Below are positions 54,921-63,699 of a stretch of DNA of 64,000 nucleotides, in pieces. Every line of letters begins with the position of its first letter. Position 1 is the stretch's first letter. The position numbers and the translations under genes were made by a program. Origin of the DNA: Flavobacteriaceae bacterium (GTDB lineage Bacteria > Bacteroidota > Bacteroidia > Flavobacteriales > Flavobacteriaceae); NCBI GenBank assembly GCA_003533785.1, contig DQCR01000050.1, forward strand, positions 1-64,000. Direction: 5' to 3'. The notes under the pieces are model-generated. The model ran no database searches. It saw only the letters and a program-made list of their open reading frames with translations, and was not told where the DNA came from.

Positions 54921-57323
54921 ATGACTTCCAACCCAACCTCAACTGCCAAAATTAATTTTGATAGTTTCCAAAAACGTGTCCTTTCAGACTATCGTATTGT
55001 CTATTTAAGCCGCTCCTGTAGTTTATTGGGCCGTAGAGAAGTGTTAACCGGCAAAGGGAATTTCGGAATCTTCGGTGATGGCAAAGAGCTTCCTCAAATT
55101 GCAATCAACCACTTTTTCAGAAAAGGAGACTTTAGAGCGGGTTATTATAGAGATCAAACACTACTAATAGCGCAAGGGCAATTGAGTATTTCTCAATTCT
55201 TTGCAGCGATCTATGCCCACCCAGATTTGGAAAAAGAACCAATGTCTGGAGGGCGACAGATGGGGGGACATTTTACAACACGAAGTATCGACGAAAAAGG
55301 AGAATGGATCAATCTAATGGATCAGTTCAATCACAGTTCAGATATTTCGCCTACGGGAGGACAAATGCCCCGTCTAGTTGGGTTGGCACAAGCATCCAAG
55401 CTCTATCGTGAAAATAAAATCAAAAACAATGAAAAATTCAGTAACAACGGCAATGAAATTGTTTGGGGGACCATAGGGAACGCCAGTGCGGCTGAGGGTT
55501 TGTTCTTTGAAGCCGTCAATGCCGCCGCTATAATACAAGTTCCCATGGTATTGTCCATCTATGATGATGGTTATGGTATTTCTGTGGGTAATGACAAACA
55601 AATGACTAAAGGAAGTGTTTCTGAGGCACTGGCAGGATTTCAAAAAATAGACGACTCCACGGGATTGGAAATACTAACCGTCAAAGGTTGGGATTTTACA
55701 GCCTTGATGAAAACATATAGCCATGCAGAGAAACTGGCCAGGGAGAAACATTTACCCGTTCTAGTTCATGTTCAAGAACTCACCCAACCTCTTGGCCATT
55801 CCACATCAGGCTCACACGAACGCTACAAAAGCAAGAAAAGATTGGAATGGGAGGAGGAATATGATTGTATTCTAAAATTCAAAGAATGGATTCTGGCTCA
55901 GGGGATAGCAACTGAAGAGGGGTTATCTGAATTGGAAAAATTAATTGACAAAGAAATCCGAGAAAATAAGAGAAAGGCGTGGAAGGAATACCGCCAACTC
56001 ATGGACCAATCCAAAGAAGAATTACTCAAGGTTTTTGAAACCGTCCGCCCGATGACTCAAAATGATGTAAACTTTGGGCTATTGCACAACAACACCGAAT
56101 CCTTGGATGATTTTAGTTTGCGAGAATTGATGCAGAACGCAAGACGGGGCATCTTGGGGTTGGGACGCTTCCCTGTCTCTGTTCGCCAACCTTTGATAGA
56201 TTGGATTGCAAAAACCAAAGAAGTCCTTAAAGAGCGTTACAACACTCACTTATACAATGAAAACCTAGCTTCAAATAACGATATTCCTGTACAATATAAA
56301 GAAAAGCAAACTGCTGTAGATGGGCGTATTGTGCTAAGAGATAATTTTGATGCTCTTTTTGCTAAATACGACCGATTGCTTCTTTTTGGAGAAGATGTTG
56401 GCAAAATTGGGGATGTTAATCAAGGGGCCGAAGGACTTCAAAAGAAATATGGTGAATCCCGAATTTTTGATACTGGTATTCGTGAAGCAACTATCGTCGG
56501 TCAAGGAATTGGACTTGCACTACGGGGGTTTCGCCCTATCGCCGAAATACAATATTTGGATTATATGCTCTATGCACTTCATACGTTAAGTGATGATTTA
56601 GCATCTATGAATTATAGAACTAAAGGTCAACAAATTGCACCATTAATTATTCGGACAAGAGGGCATCGTTTGGAAGGCATTTGGCATTCGGGATCACCGA
56701 TGGGGACCCTAGTGCATGCCCTAAGAGGCATTTACATTCTTGTTCCAAGAAACATGACACAAGCTGCAGGCATGTACAATGCATTATTACGAATCAATCA
56801 GCCCGCAATGGTTATTGAAACATTAAACGGATATCGATTGAAGGAAAAAATGCCCTCCAATCTCGGAGACTTCACCACTCCCCTTGGTGCGGTGGAAATA
56901 TTAAGGAAGGGCTCTGATATTACTGCTCTGAGTTATGGAGCAACCCTAGCGATCCTACAAGAAGCTGCTGAAACAATTGCTAAAATGGGTGTTTCCGTTG
57001 AAGTGATTGATGTGCAATCTCTATTGCCTTTTGATATAGAAGGTGCTGTGGGAACTAGTATTGCAAAAACCAATCGTTTGCTGATTGTTGATGAAGATGT
57101 TCCAGGGGGAGCCACAGCCTATTTGCTTCAACAGCTTCTCGATAAGCAAAACATTTTTCAATCCCTTGACAGCAGTCCGCAATTATTGAGCGCTAAAGCT
57201 CACCGTCCGCCCTACGGCAATGATGGAGATTATATTACTAAACCCTCCAAGGAAGACATCATAGAAGCCTTGTATACGCTCATGAGTGAAAGTGATCCCA
57301 CTGGTTTTCCTTCTCTAGGCTAA
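54921..57323 (+). CDS. Fused alpha/beta 2-oxoacid dehydrogenase E1, long form
   Basis: 800 residues from ATG 54921. The E1-alpha part (about 1-440) has the ThDP-magnesium motif as IGNASAAEGLFFEA with N187 where Asp is usual, and YDDGYGIS with D216 where Asn is usual, exactly 29 residues apart as in the canonical motif. The E1-beta part (about 460-800) has LLFGEDVGKIGDVNQG, DTGIREATIVGQGIGLAL and RTRGHRLEGIWHSGSPMG. Oxidative decarboxylation of a 2-oxoacid is the expected role; the substrate is open. The 3' end overlaps holA by 4 nt, convergent. A shorter fused E1 lies at 33240-35213. Confidence 0.88.
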   Translation: MTSNPTSTAKINFDSFQKRVLSDYRIVYLSRSCSLLGRREVLTGKGNFGIFGDGKELPQIAINHFFRKGDFRAGYYRDQTLLIAQGQLSISQFFAAIYAHPDLEKEPMSGGRQMGGHFTTRSIDEKGEWINLMDQFNHSSDISPTGGQMPRLVGLAQASKLYRENKIKNNEKFSNNGNEIVWGTIGNASAAEGLFFEAVNAAAIIQVPMVLSIYDDGYGISVGNDKQMTKGSVSEALAGFQKIDDSTGLEILTVKGWDFTALMKTYSHAEKLAREKHLPVLVHVQELTQPLGHSTSGSHERYKSKKRLEWEEEYDCILKFKEWILAQGIATEEGLSELEKLIDKEIRENKRKAWKEYRQLMDQSKEELLKVFETVRPMTQNDVNFGLLHNNTESLDDFSLRELMQNARRGILGLGRFPVSVRQPLIDWIAKTKEVLKERYNTHLYNENLASNNDIPVQYKEKQTAVDGRIVLRDNFDALFAKYDRLLLFGEDVGKIGDVNQGAEGLQKKYGESRIFDTGIREATIVGQGIGLALRGFRPIAEIQYLDYMLYALHTLSDDLASMNYRTKGQQIAPLIIRTRGHRLEGIWHSGSPMGTLVHALRGIYILVPRNMTQAAGMYNALLRINQPAMVIETLNGYRLKEKMPSNLGDFTTPLGAVEILRKGSDITALSYGATLAILQEAAETIAKMGVSVEVIDVQSLLPFDIEGAVGTSIAKTNRLLIVDEDVPGGATAYLLQQLLDKQNIFQSLDSSPQLLSAKAHRPPYGNDGDYITKPSKEDIIEALYTLMSESDPTGFPSLG

Positions 57324-58321
57324 ATCCATACATCAATAACTAACTGTTTTAGGATAGCTTCTGGAGATGTACTTCCACCTCCAATGATCCCTTTACTTTT
57401 TAAATCGGCTTGATAAATCACTTGCAAGGCTTTGCTGCACTTTTTCAGGGAATAATGCGAAGCGGCCAGCTGGTACTCTTTGACGAAATAAGGTGAAACT
57501 CCTAAAACAGTTGCGGCCTGTTGTTTGTTCTCCAAAGCGTGATATTGCATGACGCGCTGAAAGTAACCAAACAGACTGCTAATGGTAAGTACAAGTGGGT
57601 ATTGTTTTTGGTTTTGCGATAAATAATGTGTGATACGAAGTGACTGGCTAAAGTTCCGTTGACCAATGGCCTTCTGTAATTCGAAATTATTGAATTCCTT
57701 GCTAATTCCAATATGATATTCAATGGATGAAGGGTCAATGATATCCCCCTCTGGAATAACAAACTTCAACTTTTCCAGGGCTTTTTGAATTCGATGTAAA
57801 TCAGCACCCAAATAATCTTGCAATACCCTAACCGCTTCAGGTGAAAGGGACACATCCAGAGCTTTTGCACGAGATTGAAGCCAGTTCCCAATTTGATTTT
57901 CATAAAGGGGTTTACTATCAAATACGACACCTACTTTTTGAGCAATTTTGTATAATTTTTTCCTTTTATCAAAGGCTTTATTCTTCCAACAAATCACTAA
58001 AACTGTTTGCCTTGAAGCTTGAGAGAGATACGCAGCCAATTCATCCAACTGTTTATCCATGTATTGCGCTTCTTTAACAACAATCAATTGTTTTTCCGAT
58101 ACCATTGGGAATCGCTTTGCTGATTCAATTATCTGTGAAACCGAACTGTCTTTGCCGTACAAAATAGTATGATCAAAAGCTGCAGCAGCTTCATCAACAA
58201 GGGCTTTGGTGAGAGAATCTACTATAGAATCAATAAAAAAGGCTTCGGTCCCAGACAACAAATAGAAGGGAGCGATTTTTTTTGCACTGATTTGTTTTAA
58301 AAGGCCTTGGTAATCCTGCAT
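57320..58321 (-). CDS. holA: DNA polymerase III, delta subunit
   Basis: Clamp-loader subunit that opens the sliding clamp. 333 residues with the AAA-like N-terminal domain (APFYLLSGTEAFFIDSIVDSLTKAL), RFPMVSEKQLIVVKEAQ and the clamp-contact helices, then helical domains II and III (LQDYLGADLHRIQKALEKL, GISKEFNNFELQKAIGQRNF). HolA sequences are divergent but these landmarks are consistent. Divergent from the HsdR-N-like gene. Confidence 0.93.
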   Translation of the reverse strand: MQDYQGLLKQISAKKIAPFYLLSGTEAFFIDSIVDSLTKALVDEAAAAFDHTILYGKDSSVSQIIESAKRFPMVSEKQLIVVKEAQYMDKQLDELAAYLSQASRQTVLVICWKNKAFDKRKKLYKIAQKVGVVFDSKPLYENQIGNWLQSRAKALDVSLSPEAVRVLQDYLGADLHRIQKALEKLKFVIPEGDIIDPSSIEYHIGISKEFNNFELQKAIGQRNFSQSLRITHYLSQNQKQYPLVLTISSLFGYFQRVMQYHALENKQQAATVLGVSPYFVKEYQLAASHYSLKKCSKALQVIYQADLKSKGIIGGGSTSPEAILKQLVIDVWI

Positions 58322-58335
58322 CTGAAAAAATATTG

Positions 58336-58343
58336 CACTTTTG
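58336..58343 (+). promoter_or_regulatory. Candidate -7 box, CACTTTTG
   Basis: One mismatch to TAnnTTTG, ending 4 nt before ATG 58348. An in-frame TTG at 58333 falls upstream of the box and is rejected as a start. Confidence 0.35.
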
Positions 58344-58347
58344 TGGT

Positions 58348-58800
58348 ATGATTCAACTGAATTTTCCCACGTATAAATTCAAACTTAAAAATAGGGAAAA
58401 TAAACCCTTGGTATGGGATCCTGTTCGAAAAAAATGGGTGGTATTACAGCCCGAAGAATGGGTTAGACAACATTGTATTGCTTTTTTACTAGAAGATAAA
58501 AAATATCCTCTGGAACTTATCAATGTTGAAAAAAAAATTCAGCTTAATGGGCGTTCAAAACGGTATGACATCATCGTATTCCGACCCACTGGGAAACCTC
58601 ACATCTTAATTGAATGTAAAGCTCCCACTGTATCCATAACCCAAAAAAGTTTTGACCAAATCGCACAATATAATATGGCTTTGAATAGTACGTATTTAAT
58701 GGTTACCAATGGGATGGATCATTATTTTTGTCAAATAGATGCTGCGCAGACAAAATATCAGTTTTTAAAAAGCCTGCCCGTATTTAAACCATCTGAATGA
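58348..58800 (+). CDS. Solitary HsdR N-terminal domain protein (PD-(D/E)xK fold)
   Basis: 150 residues from ATG 58348. The region RYDIIVFRPTGKPHILIECKAP gives D74, E89 and K91, the D-(x)n-E-x-K catalytic set of the restriction-nuclease fold found at the N-terminus of type I HsdR subunits. No helicase, methylase or specificity subunit is nearby, so it is not part of a type I system here. Its position next to holA is a recurring one in Bacteroidetes as I recall. A housekeeping DNA-processing role is plausible but unproven. Confidence 0.85.
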   Translation: MIQLNFPTYKFKLKNRENKPLVWDPVRKKWVVLQPEEWVRQHCIAFLLEDKKYPLELINVEKKIQLNGRSKRYDIIVFRPTGKPHILIECKAPTVSITQKSFDQIAQYNMALNSTYLMVTNGMDHYFCQIDAAQTKYQFLKSLPVFKPSE

Positions 58801-59783
58801 TGACTTTAGCGGTTGTTTTATTGAATTGGAATGGAGAAAAATGGTTGCGTAAATTTCTTCCCAATACTCTTGCCTGTTCTGTGGAAGCCGAAGTTTGTGT
58901 TATAGACAATGGCTCCACTGATAATTCAATAGATTATATTCGTCAGTTTCCAGAAGTCACCCTCATAACGCTAGAGAAAAATAAAGGCTATGCCGGTGGG
59001 TACAATGAAGGACTCAGTCATATCAAGGCAGACTTGTATTGTCTCTTAAATACAGATGTAGAAGTCACCCCAAACTGGATACCCCCACTTATGACCCTAT
59101 TTCAATCCAATTCAAACATTGCTATTGCCCAACCCCATTTGCTTGATTATAACCGTAGAACGCATTTTGAATATGCGGGAGCAGCAGGAGGGTATCTAGA
59201 TGCCCTTGGATACCCATACTGCCGGGGGCGGATATTCAATCATTTGGAAGCAGATAAGGGGCAATATGATAAACCAGTTGGGGTAGCTTGGGCGAGTGGT
59301 GCATGTTTCTTTATTCGCAGAGAAATTTTCGAATCACTCGGGGGCTTTGACGATTCCTTTTTTGCTCATCAAGAGGAGATTGATTTGTGCTGGCGTGCGC
59401 GAAATGATAGCCATCTCATTTTTGCTACTGGTGCTTCTAAAGTATACCATGTTGGAGCGGGAACGCTTTCCCACAGCCCTTACAAGCAATATTTAAATTA
59501 TAGAAACTCCCTTTTCCTACTCATCAAAAATCTTCCGTCATACTTGTTATTTCCAAGACTTCTCTTGCGTATGCTATTGGATGGAGTCGCTGGGCTTGTT
59601 CATCTTTCCAAAGGAGAATTTCAATTAACAGGATCAATTCTTACCGCCCATTTTCATTTTTATAAACGGTTTTATTATTATTTCAAACAACGTAGAAATA
59701 ATAATATAAAAAATTATAATCACACCTATTCAATTGTGATACAGTATTTTATTAAAAAAAACAAAAAGTTTAATCAACTGTAA
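58797..59783 (+). CDS. Family 2 glycosyltransferase
   Basis: 328 residues, GT-A fold. VVLLNWNGEKWL at the start, CVIDNGSTDNSIDYI and KNKGYAGGYNEGL form the nucleotide-sugar site, LLNTDVEV is the DxD-type metal motif, and WASGACFFIRREIFESLGGFDDSFFAHQEEIDLCWRARN is the acceptor and base region of rhamnosyltransferase-like enzymes. Two amphipathic helices near 240-290 may bind the membrane. The last 30 residues are Asn/Lys/Tyr-rich and low complexity. Overlaps the preceding stop by 4 nt. Confidence 0.9.
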   Translation: MMTLAVVLLNWNGEKWLRKFLPNTLACSVEAEVCVIDNGSTDNSIDYIRQFPEVTLITLEKNKGYAGGYNEGLSHIKADLYCLLNTDVEVTPNWIPPLMTLFQSNSNIAIAQPHLLDYNRRTHFEYAGAAGGYLDALGYPYCRGRIFNHLEADKGQYDKPVGVAWASGACFFIRREIFESLGGFDDSFFAHQEEIDLCWRARNDSHLIFATGASKVYHVGAGTLSHSPYKQYLNYRNSLFLLIKNLPSYLLFPRLLLRMLLDGVAGLVHLSKGEFQLTGSILTAHFHFYKRFYYYFKQRRNNNIKNYNHTYSIVIQYFIKKNKKFNQL

Positions 59784-59803
59784 ATATATCGCTGATAAAA
59801 CAG

Positions 59804-59811
59804 TAATTTTG
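59804..59811 (+). promoter_or_regulatory. -7 promoter box, TAATTTTG
   Basis: Exact TAnnTTTG, 27 nt before the ATG at 59839. An in-frame TTG at 59809 overlaps the box and is rejected. Confidence 0.5.
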
Positions 59812-59838
59812 ATTTCTCAAAATTTAATTACAACCACA

Positions 59839-60693
59839 ATGAAAAAACAATTACCTCTTTTGCTAGTAGTTGCTGTACTCATGGCCTCCTGTGTTTCGCA
59901 AAAAAAATTCACCGAGCTAGAACAACTACAACAAGAAACAAAAAACATGCTCGACAGTGCCACAGTGAAGCTCAACACTTGTAATGACGAAAAAGCGGCT
60001 GCTGAGGCTACATTAGCTTCTCTTCAAGAGCGGGTAGCTTTCCTCAAAGCCAACAATCAAGATTTGATAAATAACATTGGAAACCTAACCACGCTTTCCC
60101 AAAAAGGAGCAGAAAACTTAGAGAAATCTTTAGAAAGCATGAAAGAAAAGGACGTTCGAATCCAAACCATGCAAGAAGCTGTTACTCGAAAAGACTCTGT
60201 CACACTCGCATTAGTCACCTCTTTGAAAGGTGTTTTGGGTAATCTGAATGATGATGATATAGAAGTTAATGTTGAAAAAGGAGTCGTTTATGTCTCGATT
60301 TCTGATAAACTTTTATTTAGAAGCGGTAGCTATACAGTGACAAAACGTGCCAAAGAAGTCCTTGGGAAAGTTGCTCAAGTAGTGAATGATAAGCCAGAGA
60401 TTGAATTCATGGTTGAAGGACATACTGATAATGTTCCAATCAAGAAAGAAGGTATCGAGGACAATTGGGATTTAAGTGTAAAACGAGCCACAGCGGTTGT
60501 ACGGATCCTTCAAAACGATTTCAATGTATCTCCTGAACGCATGACTGCATCCGGACGTAGCTCATACATTCCCTTGTACGATAACAATACCGCTCAAAAC
60601 AGAGCAAAAAATAGAAGAACACGCATTGTTGTTCTTCCAAAATTGGATCAGTTTTATGATTTGATTAATCAAGGCATGCAAGCGGCAAACTAA
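59839..60693 (+). CDS. OmpA family lipoprotein
   Basis: 284 residues from ATG 59839. Lipoprotein signal MKKQLPLLLVVAVLMASC gives C18 as the acylated residue. A coiled-coil rod (about 22-130, KKFTELEQLQQETKNML onwards) leads to an OmpA C-terminal peptidoglycan-binding domain (about 150-265): DKLLFRSGSYTVTKRAKEVL, VEGHTDNVPIKKEG, NWDLSVKRATAVV and NRAKNRRTRIVV. Likely tethers the outer membrane to the wall. An intrinsic terminator follows. Confidence 0.93.
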   Translation: MKKQLPLLLVVAVLMASCVSQKKFTELEQLQQETKNMLDSATVKLNTCNDEKAAAEATLASLQERVAFLKANNQDLINNIGNLTTLSQKGAENLEKSLESMKEKDVRIQTMQEAVTRKDSVTLALVTSLKGVLGNLNDDDIEVNVEKGVVYVSISDKLLFRSGSYTVTKRAKEVLGKVAQVVNDKPEIEFMVEGHTDNVPIKKEGIEDNWDLSVKRATAVVRILQNDFNVSPERMTASGRSSYIPLYDNNTAQNRAKNRRTRIVVLPKLDQFYDLINQGMQAAN

Positions 60694-60712
60694 AGAATTG
60701 TTTCTTATTTTT

Positions 60713-60743
60713 AAAAGCGCCCTTCCTTGAGGGGCGTTTTTTT
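60713..60743. terminator. Bidirectional intrinsic terminator
   Basis: Stem AAAAGCGCCC (60713-60722) with GGGGCGTTTTT (60731-60741), closed by a short loop and followed by T residues. The flanking A and T runs let it serve both the OmpA gene and the convergent TsaC-family gene, whose stop codon overlaps its end. Confidence 0.8.
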
Positions 60744-61362
60744 ATACTACATCCGAAGACCCTTTCCCTTTCCTAAGAACTTTGAAAGGAACTATACTCA
60801 AATCGATAACCGTTGAAGGTTGATTACCGCCATATCCCATTTCAACCATATAATCGATAGAATCACACCACATTTCGTAGATAGCATTTGGATTGGTTTC
60901 ATAAGCCACCACAGCATCCTCATGGTGAATAGAAGTAGTAATCAATGGGGCTGATAGTTTTTCCAATAAATGATTAATAAATGAAAACGCAACGATTCGT
61001 ATGCCAATACGTTTACGTTTATCAAAGGGTTTTGGAAGTTTTTTTACGGCAGGCAGCAAGAAAGTATAGGGTCCTGGCAAGCATTTGTTTAAAAGTTTGA
61101 AAGTCGGAGTATCAATAGGCTTTACATAGGCAGACAAATCAGATATATCTTTAAACAAAAAACTAAATCTTGACTTCACCATTTTAATCCCTTTCAGCTT
61201 GGCCAAACGAGCAATTGCCTTGGGCTGGTTGGAAAGACAACCCATGGCATAGACCGTATCGGTTGGATATATTATCACACCCCCATTTTCTAAAACTTCG
61301 ACGACTTCATCAACATGTTTAGGGTTTATGTTCCCCTGTTGAATGGAACGAAGTGGAACCAT
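60742..61362 (-). CDS. TsaC/Sua5/YciO family protein (L-threonylcarbamoyladenylate synthase-like)
   Basis: 206 residues. The YrdC-fold core shows GGVIIYPTDTVYAMGC, LPGPYTFLLPA and KRIGIRIV. The segment KGIKMVKSRFSFLFKDISDLSAY is closer in my reading to YciO than to TsaC, so either the t6A enzyme or a paralogue of unclear role. It starts at ATG 61362, where the uvrD stop overlaps it as TGATG, so it is coupled to uvrD. Confidence 0.85.
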   Translation of the reverse strand: MVPLRSIQQGNINPKHVDEVVEVLENGGVIIYPTDTVYAMGCLSNQPKAIARLAKLKGIKMVKSRFSFLFKDISDLSAYVKPIDTPTFKLLNKCLPGPYTFLLPAVKKLPKPFDKRKRIGIRIVAFSFINHLLEKLSAPLITTSIHHEDAVVAYETNPNAIYEMWCDSIDYMVEMGYGGNQPSTVIDLSIVPFKVLRKGKGSSDVV

Positions 61363-63695
61363 CAGGAAAGAATTTGAAGTTTGGCAAAGCGCAAGAGCAG
61401 ATTTTTTTCACCATGAGGTTTAGGAAAAAGGATCATCGCTTTTTTGTCGCTCCCCTGCCCTTCAAGGGACTGTACCGTTCCATTACCAAAACGGCTATGG
61501 GCTACACGCATGCCAACCGTTAATGACAATATTTCTTGCGATGAAGCTGCTGAAATCGATTTTTGAGCAGTAATTCTTCTTAGTTTTCCCAATTGTCCTG
61601 CGGAGGGCTGGGTGTTAAGTTTCACTCCTCTGGGCGCCGATTTAGCAGGTGTTTTGGTAGTATTTGAGTCTCCGAAAATAGACGGGTCCAATAATGGTTT
61701 AAAAGCATAAGTATCTTTGGGAAGGTCTATTTCTACGTATCGATCTTCAATCTCTTCTATAAACCGACTGGGTTCTGCATCGATTAATTTCCCCCATCGA
61801 TATCGACTAAGTGTATAGGTTAGAAAGGCCCGTTCTTTGGCACGGGTGAGAGCCACATAAAATAATCGGCGCTCTTCTTCCAATTCAGCTCGGGTATTCA
61901 TACTCATGGCTGAGGGAAATAAATCTTCTTCCATGCCAACGATATAGACAAAGGGAAATTCCAACCCTTTGGCAAGGTGAATGGTCATTAAAGCGACTCG
62001 ATCAATATCAGATTCATTCTCCTTATCAAAATCTGTAGCAAGGGCTACATCCTCCAAAAATTCTATTAGGTCACCCTTGGAATCTACCAATTCTTTTTGT
62101 CCTTCCGTAAAATCCCGAATCCCATTCAGTAATTCTTCAATATTTTCTATTCGCGCCACACCCTCAGGGGTGCCATCTTTTTTCAATTCTGTAACCAAAC
62201 CCGCTTTTTTGGTGACCAAATCTGCAATTTCAAAGGCATTTAACTTTTCATTTTCAATCTGTAATGCCTCAATAAGTCGGACAAAATTACTCAGTTTTGT
62301 CAAAGTTCCCCCGTTGACTGGTAATTGAAATTCGTTGGCCTTTTGTAACAATTCAAAAATAGATACTCCGTGCTGTTTAGCGCCTACAAGCAGCTTGTCC
62401 AGAGTCGTTTGTCCAATACCCCTGGACGGGTAATTAATGATTCGCTTGAGGCTTTCTTCATCTTTAGGATTGACAATCACTCGTAAATAGGCCAAAACAT
62501 CTTTAATCTCTTTTCTTTGATAAAAGGATAACCCCCCGAAAATTCGATAGGGAATATCACGTTTTCTCAAAGCATCTTCCATCGCTCGTGACTGAGCATT
62601 GGTGCGGTAGAGAATGGCAAAATCACTGTTTTTACGATGCTCTTGTATTTTTGTATCAAAGATGGACGCGGCTACAGCTCTTCCTTCTTCAGCATCTGTG
62701 GGAAGTCGTTGTACTTTAATCTTAGCCCCATCATCATTAGAAGTCCATACCTCTTTGTCTATTTTATTTTTATTGTGTGCAATAATTGAATTTGCAGCTT
62801 CAACTATGGTTTTAGTAGATCGGTAATTTTGCTCCAGTCGATAAAGAGCTACATCGTCATAATCCTTTTGAAAGTTTAATATATTATTGATATTCGCCCC
62901 TCGAAAAGCATAAATACTTTGTGCATCATCCCCTACCACACAGATGTTCTGAAACTTATCTGATAAAGCACGAACAATTAAATACTGAGAATGATTAGTG
63001 TCTTGATACTCATCAACCATTAAATAACGAAATCGGTCTTGGTATTTGGCCAAAACATCTGGAAAACGATTGAGGAGCTCGTTAGTTCGCAGAAGCAAAT
63101 CATCAAAGTCCATCGCGCCCGCCTTAAAGCATCTATCCACATACTCCTTATATATTTCACCCATTTTTGGACGCTTGGCAAGGACATCTGATTCTTGTAA
63201 ATCTGGGTTTTTATAGTAGGCATTAACGGTAATCAAACTATTTTTGAAAGAGGATATGCGGTTGCGAACTTGCTTGTATTTGTAGATATCTTTATCAAGC
63301 CCAGTTTCCTTAATGATGGAGGCAATTAGTCGATCTGAATCTTGGGTGTCATATATGGTGAAATTACTTGGAAAGCCCAATTTATCAGCTTCTGCACGAA
63401 GCAAACGGGCAAAAACTGAGTGGAAAGTACCCATCCAAAGATTTTTTGCTTCGCTCTCCCCTACCAAATCAGCAATCCGCCCTTTCATTTCACGAGCAGC
63501 TTTATTTGTAAATGTGAGTGCCAAAATTGAAAAGGCATCTACCCCTTGCTGCATCAAATAAGCAATTCGATAGGTCAAAACACGTGTTTTTCCCGAACCA
63601 GCTCCAGCAATTACAATCAATGGGCCTTCTCTATGTAAGACAGGCTTAAGCTGTGCTTCATTGAGCTCATTGAGATAGTTTGCTTCCTCTTTCAT
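61362..63695 (-). CDS. uvrD: ATP-dependent DNA helicase UvrD/PcrA family
   Basis: 777 residues of a superfamily 1A helicase. Motif I VIAGAGSGKTRVLTYRIAYLM (about 30-50), motif II VDEYQDTNHSQY, motif III GDDAQSIYAFRGA, motif IV LEQNYRST, and later VALMTIHLAKGLEFP and FYVALTRAKE. The C-terminal end VGMRVAHSRFGNGTVQSLEG is the small domain that binds RNA polymerase in PcrA/UvrD. Unwinds DNA in excision and mismatch repair. Divergent from the M20 amidohydrolase. Confidence 0.96.
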   Translation of the reverse strand: MKEEANYLNELNEAQLKPVLHREGPLIVIAGAGSGKTRVLTYRIAYLMQQGVDAFSILALTFTNKAAREMKGRIADLVGESEAKNLWMGTFHSVFARLLRAEADKLGFPSNFTIYDTQDSDRLIASIIKETGLDKDIYKYKQVRNRISSFKNSLITVNAYYKNPDLQESDVLAKRPKMGEIYKEYVDRCFKAGAMDFDDLLLRTNELLNRFPDVLAKYQDRFRYLMVDEYQDTNHSQYLIVRALSDKFQNICVVGDDAQSIYAFRGANINNILNFQKDYDDVALYRLEQNYRSTKTIVEAANSIIAHNKNKIDKEVWTSNDDGAKIKVQRLPTDAEEGRAVAASIFDTKIQEHRKNSDFAILYRTNAQSRAMEDALRKRDIPYRIFGGLSFYQRKEIKDVLAYLRVIVNPKDEESLKRIINYPSRGIGQTTLDKLLVGAKQHGVSIFELLQKANEFQLPVNGGTLTKLSNFVRLIEALQIENEKLNAFEIADLVTKKAGLVTELKKDGTPEGVARIENIEELLNGIRDFTEGQKELVDSKGDLIEFLEDVALATDFDKENESDIDRVALMTIHLAKGLEFPFVYIVGMEEDLFPSAMSMNTRAELEEERRLFYVALTRAKERAFLTYTLSRYRWGKLIDAEPSRFIEEIEDRYVEIDLPKDTYAFKPLLDPSIFGDSNTTKTPAKSAPRGVKLNTQPSAGQLGKLRRITAQKSISAASSQEILSLTVGMRVAHSRFGNGTVQSLEGQGSDKKAMILFPKPHGEKNLLLRFAKLQILS

Positions 63696-63699
63696 GGTT

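Noticed and set aside
58333-58347. TTG start for the HsdR-N-like gene
   Set aside because: Overlaps the putative -7 box; ATG 58348 is a normal start just behind it.
58348-58800. Type I restriction system
   Set aside because: Only an HsdR-N-like domain is present; no HsdM, HsdS or helicase part within the window.
61981-62328. Plus-strand frame of 115 codons inside uvrD
   Set aside because: Antisense to conserved helicase sequence; Ser-rich composition typical of shadows.
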